From: Bacteroidia bacterium
GTDB taxonomy: Bacteria; Bacteroidota; Bacteroidia; Bacteroidales; Paludibacteraceae
Direction: 5' to 3'
Assembly (NCBI GenBank): GCA_009930305.1
Contig: RZYM01000004.1
Span: 1 to 64,000 of the forward strand
Length of the DNA: 64,000 bases
The notes beneath the pieces are model-generated. The model was given only the letters and a program-made list of their open reading frames with translations. It made no database searches and was not told where the DNA came from. Below, one piece after another: positions 36,799 through 46,133 of the stretch. Numbering within the stretch: the stretch's first letter is position 1; each line of letters starts with the position of its first letter. The position numbers were made by a program, and so were the translations under genes.

Positions 36799-38503
36799 TA
36801 ATGGATAAAATGAGTATTTCGTTTTGAATATTGCTAAATGCAACTTTATGATTTTTTACTATTGAAATTTCTCCAGTGTATTCGTTACGTATTTTTGAGC
36901 TTTCTGGAAATACATTTTCTGTATCAACAATTCCGTGATTGTTATTTATTATTGATATGATTATTTTATCGGCATCATACGTGCGTAAATATGTATTTTC
37001 AGATAACTTTGTTTGTTTCCCCATACCAATTGCCGGATGCCTTAGCCTTATTTGTCCTAATTTACAATAATGCTTAAATAAAACAGAATCGGTTTCTTGC
37101 CAATTATAGTCAGAACGGAAGGCTTGAGCAGCATCTACATTGAATCTTGCATCGCTTAATTTACGATTAATTTCGTCGCCATAAAATATTTGAACAGCAC
37201 CTGGTGACAGTAAAAATGTTGTTGCGCAATTAATCATATTATTTGGATTAGCATCTCTAAAATATGCGTTGTTTAAATAACTGAAACTTTGCCAATCTTT
37301 ATGTGCTTGCAATGAATCAGAATATGTTTGCCATACATTTTTTATTGAATCGAGATTACCATCTTTAGGAAATTTGAAATTTACCATACAATTAAATCCT
37401 GATTTTGCGTAAATAGGCTTGTAATCGATATATGCTTGATCAAAATCACCAGTAAAAAAAACATCGTCTTCCCATTTGGCTGCTCTATCTTCTGGATGTT
37501 TTTTGCGCCATTTATTTAATGCTATATTGCAAGAATCTTTAAGCTCTTTCCATCTAAAAGTTTCAACATTTTCAACAATATCGCATCTAAATCCGTCAAT
37601 TCCGAATTCTTCCACCCATGATGAAATCCATGCTATAACATACTGAGATGGAGACCATTCTTTATCTTGTCGTAACTTTTTTGCGGAAGGATTTACCCAT
37701 TTATCATTATAATTACCTTCGTTTCTCCATTTTTCTTTTAAAAATATAGGGATTTTGACAGATGAGGTTTTCTCTGTTTTATAGTCTGGAAGTCCATATA
37801 ATGTAGCTGTGTATGGGTTATTTTGATCCCATTGTTCGTCATTTGTTCTAATCCACTCGCTTGTCCACCAATTGGTCCATTGCGCATTGTTTGCAGTCCA
37901 TTTTGAATATTGCCAATTTGAGTTGTGCTTTGCAGCATCGGCCTCTGTTACATTAAGTGTAGAGTCGTACTTATATTGAACCGCATCTAAAAGAGTCGGA
38001 TATCCCGGGTCATTGATATTAGCCCCTAACATAACTCTAATTCCCTGACTATGAAGCAAATTAACTAGTGCGCGGAATTCTTCTATTGTACCATAGTTTT
38101 TGTCTGTTTGAGTGTAGTCTAAAGGATAATATCCGTGATAACCATAATGTGGAAAATCATTTACATCGCCACTTCCCGACATCCATCCGTGAATTTGTTC
38201 GTATGGGTCTGTAAGCCATACAACATCAATGCCTAATTTTGTAAAATAGCCTTCTTTAGCTTTATTATAAATACCAACCCAGTCGCCGCCATGGAATGTA
38301 GCTGCATTAATTCTTTCAGAACCATAATCATTTATACGTCCATAGTTTTTGTCGTTGGTGCTGTCGCCATTGCAAAACCTATCGGTTATCAAGAAATAAA
38401 CTGTGGCTTTGCGCCAATTGAAATTATCGACTATTTCTGCTTTTTTTGAACACGATGTAAGAACTAATAACGAAGTAACAATAAAATATATACTCTTTTT
38501 CAT
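36791..38503 (-). CDS. GH13 alpha-amylase-like lipoprotein with degenerate active site
   Basis: 570 residues; lipoprotein signal MKKSIYFIVTSLLVLTSC. The (beta/alpha)8 barrel follows the MalS-like subgroup: ATVYFLITDRFCNGD, DPYEQIHGWMSGSGDVNDFP, HYGYHGYYPLDY, GFRCDIVENV, LLSPGAVQIFYGDE. Several catalytic positions differ. Region I, usually D-V-V-x-N-H, is GANIND (160-165). The nucleophile Asp308 is kept but the following K-H is E-N. The acid/base Glu is Asp353 (FFTGDFDQ). The region IV H-D pair is Ala413-Tyr414 (SYLNNAYF). I infer a starch-binding or regulatory protein, or altered chemistry, rather than a normal amylase. Confidence 0.85.
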   Translation of the reverse strand: MKKSIYFIVTSLLVLTSCSKKAEIVDNFNWRKATVYFLITDRFCNGDSTNDKNYGRINDYGSERINAATFHGGDWVGIYNKAKEGYFTKLGIDVVWLTDPYEQIHGWMSGSGDVNDFPHYGYHGYYPLDYTQTDKNYGTIEEFRALVNLLHSQGIRVMLGANINDPGYPTLLDAVQYKYDSTLNVTEADAAKHNSNWQYSKWTANNAQWTNWWTSEWIRTNDEQWDQNNPYTATLYGLPDYKTEKTSSVKIPIFLKEKWRNEGNYNDKWVNPSAKKLRQDKEWSPSQYVIAWISSWVEEFGIDGFRCDIVENVETFRWKELKDSCNIALNKWRKKHPEDRAAKWEDDVFFTGDFDQAYIDYKPIYAKSGFNCMVNFKFPKDGNLDSIKNVWQTYSDSLQAHKDWQSFSYLNNAYFRDANPNNMINCATTFLLSPGAVQIFYGDEINRKLSDARFNVDAAQAFRSDYNWQETDSVLFKHYCKLGQIRLRHPAIGMGKQTKLSENTYLRTYDADKIIISIINNNHGIVDTENVFPESSKIRNEYTGEISIVKNHKVAFSNIQNEILILSIND

Positions 38504-38521
38504 GTTTTTGCAGATTAAATT

Positions 38522-39337
38522 TTATTCAATAACACTTACAGTCATTTTAATATCTTGCTTAGGTCTGTCTGTAGCATTTTTTTCTACGGCTGCAATCTTA
38601 TCTATCACTTCTAAACCTTCTACAACTTCGCCGAAAACTGTATATTCATTGTCAAGAAAGGGTGTTCCTCCTAAGGTTTTATAATCATTTTTCATCTGTT
38701 CCGGCATCTTATAAGATTTGCTTGCAAATTCAGATTCCAATTGACTAATTAGTTGATTCTGAAGTTTTTCAATACCAACAGAATCTTTATTGATTCTAAG
38801 ATTTTTAATTTCGGCAGAATGTTCGTTTGCTAATTGGTAGAAACGATTTTGTTTTGCCGTATTCAACATTCTGTTTTCAAGTTGTTCTATTTCATTGTCG
38901 CTATAAGTTTTACCTTCAACTATATAAAACTGACATCCTGATGATGCTTTCTTTGGATTAACCTGATCGCCTTGTCTGGCAGCAGCTAAGGCTCCTTTTT
39001 TGTGATAATATTTTGGATATGCAAATTCGGCAGGAATAGTGTAACCGACATCACCGGCCCCCAATTGTTTACCTGTAGTTGCGTTTTTTGATTGTGGGTC
39101 GCCTCCTTGTATCATAAAATCTTTTATGACACGATGAAAAAGCAGGTCATTATAAAAACCCTGTTTTACTAATTTGATAAAATTGTCGCGATGTAATGGA
39201 GTCTCATCATAAAGTTTGACTGTAATATTGCCGTAAGATGTACTGATTAAAATCATTGTATTTGTTTTTGATTGTGAATAACAACAACTAAGCATTGTGA
39301 TAATAAAAAATCCGATGCAGATTACTCTTTTTTTCAT
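38522..39337 (-). CDS. Cyclophilin-type peptidyl-prolyl isomerase, exported
   Basis: 271 residues with N-terminal export signal and a possible lipobox (FFIITMLSCC). The cyclophilin fold includes YGNITVKLYDETPLHRDNFI, FHRVIKDFMIQGGDPQSK, KGALAAARQGDQVNPKKASS, GCQFYIVEGK and NEYTVFGEVVEGLEVIDKIA. An insertion of about 75 charged residues (~150-225) splits the domain after FYIVEGK. It isomerises X-Pro bonds in exported proteins. Its ATG overlaps the stop of the solute-binding gene upstream (ATGA). Confidence 0.9.
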   Translation of the reverse strand: MKKRVICIGFFIITMLSCCYSQSKTNTMILISTSYGNITVKLYDETPLHRDNFIKLVKQGFYNDLLFHRVIKDFMIQGGDPQSKNATTGKQLGAGDVGYTIPAEFAYPKYYHKKGALAAARQGDQVNPKKASSGCQFYIVEGKTYSDNEIEQLENRMLNTAKQNRFYQLANEHSAEIKNLRINKDSVGIEKLQNQLISQLESEFASKSYKMPEQMKNDYKTLGGTPFLDNEYTVFGEVVEGLEVIDKIAAVEKNATDRPKQDIKMTVSVIE

Positions 39338-40185
39338 GGAACCCCGGTGTATTGTCTATAAATGCGGTTATAATCTTTGCTTTCCAGATAAATGGCAAGC
39401 CAACTATCCAAGCTGTCTTTTAATATAGTTGATGCAGGATTTATCCCCCAAGAATAGTTTTGTGTAAAACTAACAGCAGTTCCCATATCTATTGTAGGAA
39501 AATCTTTTAGTAGTACTCGAGCTACAAATTCATCACATACCGTGTAATCGATATTCTTTTCAACTATCATTTTAAATAAATCGGATGGATCAGCATTTGG
39601 TATTTCTTTGATATGTATTGTATCTCCGATTTCTTTTGATAGATGCTCGATCCGTTGTTTGTATACCGTACCAGGCAAAATATATATTGTTTTGCCGGCT
39701 AAATCAAGTTGATTCCTAATAAATTTAGTAGTATCTGTTTCACTTTTCTTACGTTGTATAAGCATTTGTCTGCTTGTAAAAACAGGTATAGTATAACTGA
39801 TTTTGTTTTTAAGTTCGTCGTATACAGGGATGTGCCATACTAATACATCAATTTCATTTGCATCAAGCATTTCCATTGCTTTAGACAAATCGTTTTCTTC
39901 TACGAATTCAACTTTTAGATTGTGGTCTTCTGCAAATCGTTCAATCATTTTTACTTGTAAACCGACAATGCTATCCATATCGATTACTCGGTAACTCATT
40001 TTGTTTGGTTCAACTATTACTTTTAGCGTACCGTTTTTGACGATTTGCGGATAATCATGTGCAAACAAAATTTTGTTGTTCTTGTAAAATGCTAAAAAAA
40101 CAGCAATTACAAATACAAGTAAAAGGCAACATATTGATATAACAATATGTTTGCGTTTTGCCATTTTTTTTAATAATTCCTCCAT
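39334..40185 (-). CDS. Membrane-anchored family 3 solute-binding protein
   Basis: 283 residues. A single N-terminal membrane helix (IVISICCLLLVFVIAVFLAF) anchors a periplasmic type-II binding fold: GTLKVIVEPNKMSYRVIDMD, GLQVKMIERFAEDHNLKVEF, IDVLVWHIPVYDELKNKISY, AGKTIYILPGTVYKQRIEHL, SWGINPASTILKDSLDSWLA. This is like the binding half of MltF but without its lytic transglycosylase half. No permease genes are near, so it may be a sensor or tethered binding protein. It follows the porin-like gene by five bases. Confidence 0.82.
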   Translation of the reverse strand: MEELLKKMAKRKHIVISICCLLLVFVIAVFLAFYKNNKILFAHDYPQIVKNGTLKVIVEPNKMSYRVIDMDSIVGLQVKMIERFAEDHNLKVEFVEENDLSKAMEMLDANEIDVLVWHIPVYDELKNKISYTIPVFTSRQMLIQRKKSETDTTKFIRNQLDLAGKTIYILPGTVYKQRIEHLSKEIGDTIHIKEIPNADPSDLFKMIVEKNIDYTVCDEFVARVLLKDFPTIDMGTAVSFTQNYSWGINPASTILKDSLDSWLAIYLESKDYNRIYRQYTGVP

Positions 40186-40190
40186 AATAA

Positions 40191-42176
40191 TTAATTATAG
40201 AAATTCCATGAAATGCCAACCTTAAACATACCGGGATTAAGAGGGTAGTGTGGAACTGCAAAATATGTAGGTTCCATAAATACCTGAGATAAATTGTAAT
40301 ACATTAAGAATACTCTAAACTGTTTAAGGTGCATATTTAAATATACATTCATCAGAGGATAATTACCGACTAAAGTTTCGTTTTGTAAATAAAATTGCCC
40401 TGTGGCAGGCATATAGGCATTAGCATAGTATGCTGTATTATATCTACAATCAACGCCAACTTGTAATGTAAGTATTTTTTTGAAAACCAACCATTTAAAA
40501 TACAAATTTGAATATATTGAGACCAAAGGCAATGGAAGAATGTCTTTATTGCTCGAATATTGTATTGTTGCTTGATTTTCCCAATTAAACCATTTAACGT
40601 GTACATCGCATCGTACATTACCACTTATGATTTGTATGAAATCCGGCGATTGTTTCGGAGTACCATCATTACCGAAGTATATGTAGTTTTTCACACCCTG
40701 CCACCCTGCACCTATGCTGAAATTGCAATATTTATTAGGTATTGCTATATTACCATAACCACGTGCCGACCATGTATTGTCAAATTTGTTTTCCCATATA
40801 AAATGGTTAGAATAGTAACTTTCGGTAAAATGGCTTGGATTTGTACTTTTTACATGTCCGACTGCAGAAATAAGCAGTTTCTCATTTTTTATAGGAATCT
40901 CTGTATTGAAATCTCCTGATACATTGAAAGCCAATCGGTTTTTACTACCAAGAAGTAAAACTTCTCCAAGCACTCCATAATTGGTTTTGCCCTTTCGTTT
41001 AAATAATTCACCACCAACAGATACAAGACATTGTGATTGATATCCGTAAACAGAGTCTGCTATCAAACACATATTTTGTTCTACATCGGCTTCGGCAAAG
41101 GCGCGTACTCCAAATACAGCCCATTTCTGGAATCCTTCGTTTAAAGTTACCGATAAAATATTTCGAAGAATATTATTTGAGGTTGTATCGCGAGTGGTTT
41201 TGTCTGAATAGTAATTATTTGCATAATAATTTGCTGTGATAGACTTCTCATAGTACTTTTTTCTACTGCCTTCAAACTTAACAGTATAGCCGAAAGTAGT
41301 TACAGGCACAAATGTTTTCTTATCCGAATCATCAGGGTCTAATTTTTTAAAACCTATAGAGTATTGTTGATTAACCCAAATATAGAAAGACTTATAAACA
41401 GACCATGCATTATTAATTCTTACGGGTATATTATAACTATCTGTAATTGATTTTAAGTCTGCATCATTTGTAATACCGCCGTTCTCAAAATTTCTAAAAT
41501 TATTAAGTCCGGCAATAAAGTAAACGGAATATCTTTCTCCCCGATAGCTTCCATTTAGAGCTCCTGTGAGTCCGTCTGAAGATTGATTGTAGAACGAACC
41601 TCGTCCATAAATATAATTTACATCAAGCCCTAAGTTCAGTCTTTTGTTTACATTCATTGAGAGTATACCGGTTAAATGGTCTTCTCCGTGGTTAGTGTAT
41701 CCACCGGTATAATATGATAAATTACTATAAGGAACGCGCGTATTGTAAAATGTAATATTCTCAGTAGATTTAAAATAGGGCAGGTATGGATTTCGAAAAA
41801 TGTAATCACCAACTAATGATGTTTCGTGACGTTGCGAGAATATGGCTGATTGTCCCGGTAAGCCTAAGTTGCCCAACCATTCTGCTGCAATAGTCTCTTT
41901 ATAAATAGGAGTTGTGGTTCTTTCAAAATTCAGAGAAGCCGTATCAGGTTCACATACCGTTTCTGTTGCAAATGCTTCATTAACTTTCCATGCTTTTACA
42001 CCTTCACCTGAAGTCAATTTCTTTTTCTTGACCACCGGCTTTTGATCTGTGCTTATAGGCTGTTCGGTTTCCTTTAATTCACTACCAGACACCTTTTCCG
42101 CTTTGTTGTTTTGGGCAAACATCAATATAGGAAAAAGAGACAAATAGATTATAATTATGCAGCTTTTGCAGTTCAT
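40191..42176 (-). CDS. Putative porin (outer membrane beta-barrel)
   Basis: 661 residues with signal peptide (IIIIYLSLFPILMFAQ). After a basic, Lys-rich linker the protein is a large barrel of alternating strands: ATETVCEPDTASLNFERTTT, RHETSLVGDYIFRNPYLPYF, YNTRVPYSNLSYYTGGYTNH, GYTVKFEGSRKKYYEKSITA, ending YPLNPGMFKVGISWNFYN with an aromatic terminus. This matches the Bacteroidetes putative porin (Porin_10-like) family. It lacks a plug domain, so transport is probably passive. The substrate is unknown; the gene leads porin-binding protein-cyclophilin. Confidence 0.85.
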   Translation of the reverse strand: MNCKSCIIIIYLSLFPILMFAQNNKAEKVSGSELKETEQPISTDQKPVVKKKKLTSGEGVKAWKVNEAFATETVCEPDTASLNFERTTTPIYKETIAAEWLGNLGLPGQSAIFSQRHETSLVGDYIFRNPYLPYFKSTENITFYNTRVPYSNLSYYTGGYTNHGEDHLTGILSMNVNKRLNLGLDVNYIYGRGSFYNQSSDGLTGALNGSYRGERYSVYFIAGLNNFRNFENGGITNDADLKSITDSYNIPVRINNAWSVYKSFYIWVNQQYSIGFKKLDPDDSDKKTFVPVTTFGYTVKFEGSRKKYYEKSITANYYANNYYSDKTTRDTTSNNILRNILSVTLNEGFQKWAVFGVRAFAEADVEQNMCLIADSVYGYQSQCLVSVGGELFKRKGKTNYGVLGEVLLLGSKNRLAFNVSGDFNTEIPIKNEKLLISAVGHVKSTNPSHFTESYYSNHFIWENKFDNTWSARGYGNIAIPNKYCNFSIGAGWQGVKNYIYFGNDGTPKQSPDFIQIISGNVRCDVHVKWFNWENQATIQYSSNKDILPLPLVSIYSNLYFKWLVFKKILTLQVGVDCRYNTAYYANAYMPATGQFYLQNETLVGNYPLMNVYLNMHLKQFRVFLMYYNLSQVFMEPTYFAVPHYPLNPGMFKVGISWNFYN

Positions 42177-42219
42177 CGTGCAAAAGTACTAAAAAAAAGT
42201 ATCAAATGTATATGCTTTA

Positions 42220-43719
42220 CTATCTTCCGCCCGGATTCATTCCGCCGGGTCCTGAGGAGGTTTGATTACTACCCAACGAAGCTGTTGCATTGCCAGATTC
42301 AACACCTCCTGAATATTCGGCATTTAAATATAATCCGTGCCATTCGGTACCTCCACTTATAGAACCTCCTATTTTTATTATACATGATCCGGAAACCATG
42401 TTTGGAGAACTACATAATATTAATGGCGAATATCCTAATGATGGGATGCTTGCATTAAGTATTTGTGTGCCATCAGCCAGACTTAGGTTTAAGTTTGTGC
42501 TTTGAGTTCCATTAAACGAAACGCTATATTGGGTGCATGCTCCTTGGCTAGGGTTACTTGTGCCTCCACCCATACCAATAAAAGTTCCTCCTGTAATGGC
42601 AAATGTGTTTTGATCACAGTCAAAGCCTTCCTCAGGTGCTTTTGCTCCAATTGAAACAACAACTCCACCTGCAATAGTAAGCGTGCCGTTTGAATCAATA
42701 CCATCGTTAGTTGTACTTTTACAATATATGTAACCACCGTTTATAGTAAGACTACTTGTTGATAGTCCTACATTAATACAATCGTCGTATGCGCAAACTT
42801 CGATAGTGCCACCGTTTATAGTCATATTCCCTTTGCTTTCAATGCCCTCTGATTCTGATGCAGTAGTGTTTACAAGTATTTTACCATCATTTATAATGAT
42901 TTGCCCCATTGCTTTAATACCTTTTGCTGATGTTCCTGTGGTATTGATTGACAAATCACCTCCGTTTATATAAATATATCCTTCGTCACATACTATACCA
43001 TCGTCTTTGCTTCGAATGCCTATAATGCCACCATCAACAATCAATGCATCGTTTGTGTGGATGCCATCGGCTGAGTTGCCCATTATTATTAATGAACCGG
43101 AACGAACGCGAATATAATCGTCTGATGCTAATGCGTGATTGTTGTTTGCGTTAATAGTTAAATCTCCGTCACCGCTAAAGACTAATTGTCCTTCGCTGAA
43201 GAAACAAGCTTTTTGATCTTCCTCATCGATTGATGTTGAATATCCAGATGCATCTGTCAAGAAATTTTGTTCTGAAACAACTACAAAGGTTGTCTTTTTG
43301 CATTGTATGTTGATTGCGGCTCCTGTATTGTGTGTAAGTGAAACACCATTGAGAGATAATTTGCATTTGTAATCACTGTATAGTTTAAATGATCCTATTG
43401 CTTGACCAAATAGTGCATATTCAACCTCTTTTACACTAGAAATTACAATTATGTCGCAGCCGTTTTGAGTAATTGTAACTCCATTACCTTCAAGAGGATT
43501 TACTATTGAAACATTGTCGTTGTTGTAGTTAATTGATACTGTATAGCTAAAGTTTGAATTTTCTACAAAGTCATCATCATTATTTACACCACTTATATCG
43601 TTGTTGATATCGGTAGAATCATTTTCAGAGTTTGGCTCAGATATTTCACAAGCGTTAAGTGTTACCATACTTATTAAAACTAAGTATAGAAAACGAAAAG
43701 GAATCATTTTTGTAGTCAT
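42220..43719 (-). CDS. Cthe_2159-like beta-helix lipoprotein (DUF4353)
   Basis: 499 residues; lipoprotein signal FLYLVLISMVTLNAC. An Asn/Asp-rich linker (~25-55) is followed by parallel beta-helix rungs with repeats of the form L-x-I-x-x-G-x-I/V: GDLTINANNNHALASDDYIR, ADGIHTNDALIVDGGIIGIR, DGIVCDEGYIYINGGDLSIN, EGIESKGNMTINGGTIEVCA, DGIDSNGTLTIAGGVVVSIG. This is the Cthe_2159/DUF4353 pattern, some members of which bind calcium and acidic polysaccharide. The C-terminus is Gly/Pro/Ser-rich (GPGGMNPGGR). No partner gene is evident. Confidence 0.82.
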   Translation of the reverse strand: MTTKMIPFRFLYLVLISMVTLNACEISEPNSENDSTDINNDISGVNNDDDFVENSNFSYTVSINYNNDNVSIVNPLEGNGVTITQNGCDIIVISSVKEVEYALFGQAIGSFKLYSDYKCKLSLNGVSLTHNTGAAINIQCKKTTFVVVSEQNFLTDASGYSTSIDEEDQKACFFSEGQLVFSGDGDLTINANNNHALASDDYIRVRSGSLIIMGNSADGIHTNDALIVDGGIIGIRSKDDGIVCDEGYIYINGGDLSINTTGTSAKGIKAMGQIIINDGKILVNTTASESEGIESKGNMTINGGTIEVCAYDDCINVGLSTSSLTINGGYIYCKSTTNDGIDSNGTLTIAGGVVVSIGAKAPEEGFDCDQNTFAITGGTFIGMGGGTSNPSQGACTQYSVSFNGTQSTNLNLSLADGTQILNASIPSLGYSPLILCSSPNMVSGSCIIKIGGSISGGTEWHGLYLNAEYSGGVESGNATASLGSNQTSSGPGGMNPGGR

Positions 43720-43812
43720 TGTATTATGTTCTATTCGTCATTTAAAACGTAAATACATTACTTTTTGTTGTATAACGATATATAAAAATGTAAATTATAA
43801 CGTTAAAATACT

Positions 43813-44943
43813 TTATAACTTTTGGCTTATTTTCTTTACTATAATTGTTTTCCAGTTAGAAAAATCGCCATCAATTATATGTTTTCTAGATTCTTTTGTT
43901 AGCCATAGATAAAACGCAAGATTGTGTATTGATGCTATTTGTAGTCCGAGTAATTCCCCGGTCATCGTTAAATGTCTAAGATAAGCCTTTGAATATGTTG
44001 TGTCTACGTATGATGCGCCATCTTCCTCAATTGGAGAAAAATCGTCAGCCCATTTAAGATTATGCATATTCATAGTACCGTTTTTTGTGAAAAGCATGCC
44101 ATTACGTCCGTTGCGTGTTGGCATTACGCAGTCAAACATATCTACGCCTCTCTCTATTGCTTCAAGTAAATTTGCAGGAGTCCCAACACCCATTAAATAT
44201 CTAGGCTTGTCTTTCGGTAAAATTTCATTCACAATTTCAATCATTTCGTACATTTTGTCGGTAGGTTCACCGACTGCTAAACCGCCAATGGCATTCCCAT
44301 CCATATTCAGCTCTGCTATTGTTTCTGCTGATTTTCTGCGCAAATCGGGATATATACAACCTTGTACAATAGGAAAGTAGCTTTGATTGTATCCGTACTT
44401 AGGTTCTGTTTCGCGGAAGTGCTTAACTCCTCTATCTAACCATCTTAGAGTTAGTTCTAATGATTTTTTTGCGTAGTTGTAATCTGCTTCTCCAGGAGTA
44501 CATTCATCTAATGCCATTATTATGTCTGCACCGATACTACGTTCAATATCTACAACATTTTCGGGGGTAAATAGGTGCTTTGAACCATCAATATGCGAAC
44601 GAAATGTAACGCCTTCTTCTTTTAATTTGCGTGTATCAGAAAGAGAAAATACCTGAAACCCACCGCTATCGGTTAAAATGGGTTTGTCCCAACCTATAAA
44701 CTTATGTAAACCTCCTGCTTTTTCCAGAATATTGGTTCCAGGGCGCAGATATAAATGATATGTATTACCTAAAATAATTTGCGCTTTAATATCATCATTC
44801 AACTCTCTTTGATGTACTGCTTTTACAGAACCTACAGTTCCGACCGGCATGAATATGGGAGTTTCTATTGCTCCGTGGTCTGTTTGCAATAATCCTGCTC
44901 GCGCCTGACTTTTTAAATCTGTATGTTGTAATGTAAATTGCAT
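43813..44943 (-). CDS. tgt: Queuine/preQ1 tRNA-ribosyltransferase
   Basis: 376 residues. It replaces guanine 34 of GUN-anticodon tRNAs by preQ1. Motifs: FMPVGTVGSVKAVHQREL, ILTDSGGFQVFSLSDTRKL with the catalytic Asp, YLMGVGTPANLLEAIERGVD and MFDCVMPTRNGRNGMLF with the nucleophile Asp, and SIHNLAFYLWL with the retained His. The usual zinc cysteines (C-x-C-x2-C before YSRAYLRH) are absent; the region reads EEDGASYVDTTYSKAYLRHL. I have the impression other Bacteroidetes Tgts share this loss. It ends the gene run starting with the response regulator. Confidence 0.93.
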   Translation of the reverse strand: MQFTLQHTDLKSQARAGLLQTDHGAIETPIFMPVGTVGSVKAVHQRELNDDIKAQIILGNTYHLYLRPGTNILEKAGGLHKFIGWDKPILTDSGGFQVFSLSDTRKLKEEGVTFRSHIDGSKHLFTPENVVDIERSIGADIIMALDECTPGEADYNYAKKSLELTLRWLDRGVKHFRETEPKYGYNQSYFPIVQGCIYPDLRRKSAETIAELNMDGNAIGGLAVGEPTDKMYEMIEIVNEILPKDKPRYLMGVGTPANLLEAIERGVDMFDCVMPTRNGRNGMLFTKNGTMNMHNLKWADDFSPIEEDGASYVDTTYSKAYLRHLTMTGELLGLQIASIHNLAFYLWLTKESRKHIIDGDFSNWKTIIVKKISQKL

Positions 44944-45017
44944 GATGATTTTTAAAAGTCACAAAAATACGATTTTATATTGAAATAACATGCCAAAGGC
45001 GCAGTAAACAGCTAATG

Positions 45018-45722
45018 TTATTCAAGATTAGATTTATAGCCGTATCCTTGCTTTGTGATAAGTATATCTTCGTAAGGGGTGATTTTGTTTCTTAAACGTG
45101 CGATATTGACATCGATAGTTCTTTCAAGTACATATACATCATCATCCCATATTAATTGAAGTAATTCATTTCGAGAAAAAATTTTGTTTGGCCTATGTAA
45201 AAATAGTACTAGGAGTTCGTATTCTTTCTTTGTCAGTTGTACAGGCTTATTATCAATAGTAACAGTTTTGCTGTTTTCGTCTATGTAAATCCCTTTGTAA
45301 GTGGTAATACTTCGCTTAAGCTTTATATCGCTATGCTTATTGTTCTCATCATACCGTTTGAGGATATTTTCAATCCTAGCCAATGTTTCTGAAATTGAAA
45401 ATGGCTTAGATATATAGTCGTCAGCACCTATGTTAAAGCCTACAAGTTTGTCTTCAATGGTGTCTTTGGCTGTTATAAAAATTATAGGAATTTTTGCAGT
45501 TTCAAATTTTTGTTGCGTTATTTTGGCAAAATTGAAGCCTGATATTTTTCCCATCATGACATCTAATATAAATAGATTGTATGTTGATAAGTCATTTTCT
45601 AGAGCTTCCTCCGCTGAATATGCTACATCTACTATAAAATTATTTTTTTCTAAATTGAACTTAAGTATTTCGCAGATGTCAGATTCGTCATCTACAACCA
45701 ATATTCGTTTTTGGGGACTCAT
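45018..45722 (-). CDS. OmpR/PhoB-family response regulator (orphan)
   Basis: 234 residues. Receiver domain 1-120 has acidic pair Asp11-Asp12, phosphoacceptor Asp54 (LFILDVMMGKISGF), FITAKDT and KPFSISETLARIE. The winged-helix domain (~135-232) includes PVQLTKKEYELLVLFLHRPN, FSRNELLQLIWDDDVYVLER, TIDVNIARLRNKI and GYGYKSNLE. No histidine kinase is adjacent. Its ATG overlaps the stop of the small regulatory-domain protein (ATGA), which places it in the TonB-receptor cluster and suggests that it may regulate it. Confidence 0.92.
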   Translation of the reverse strand: MSPQKRILVVDDESDICEILKFNLEKNNFIVDVAYSAEEALENDLSTYNLFILDVMMGKISGFNFAKITQQKFETAKIPIIFITAKDTIEDKLVGFNIGADDYISKPFSISETLARIENILKRYDENNKHSDIKLKRSITTYKGIYIDENSKTVTIDNKPVQLTKKEYELLVLFLHRPNKIFSRNELLQLIWDDDVYVLERTIDVNIARLRNKITPYEDILITKQGYGYKSNLE

Positions 45723-46051
45723 TGTTGTAAAATACTTATTGAAACATTAGACTGTTTTGATAAATCAATTTCTACTGTTTGTGTGTTGTACGAAATCATG
45801 CTTACTCGCATTTGTAATTTGTTTGATTTAAGACCATTAATTTCAAATTTACCATCTAAATCTGAAAATACTTTCTGGTTGCATATTTCAATAACAGCAC
45901 CTGCTATGGGTTCTCCTGCTTCTGCATCTACCACATTACCATATATAACACCATACGTTTTTTTTTCGACTGAATTTGTGGCTATCTTTGCTACGGCTAT
46001 GCAACTAACATACAATAATGCCATTAAGGTAATACCGAGTTTCTTTTTCAT
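45719..46051 (-). CDS. Secreted carboxypeptidase-regulatory-like (CarboxypepD_reg) single-domain protein
   Basis: 110 residues with signal peptide (LGITLMALLYVSCIAVA). The mature protein is one transthyretin-like beta-sandwich: YGVIYGNVVDAEAGEPIAGA, VIEICNQKVFSDLDGKFEIN, GLKSNKLQMRVSMISYNTQT. The same module forms the N-terminus of the TonB receptor at 48-51 kb, but here it stands alone. It lies between the MORN protein gene and the response regulator and is coupled to the latter. It may be a surface or periplasmic accessory of the receptor; the function is unknown. Confidence 0.8.
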   Translation of the reverse strand: MKKKLGITLMALLYVSCIAVAKIATNSVEKKTYGVIYGNVVDAEAGEPIAGAVIEICNQKVFSDLDGKFEINGLKSNKLQMRVSMISYNTQTVEIDLSKQSNVSISILQQ

Positions 46052-46133
46052 TCTATATCTTTTTTATATCACAAAGTAAGGATTTATATATTACAAGTTT
46101 ATGACGTAAAGATTAAAAATAGGTTACAAGTAA

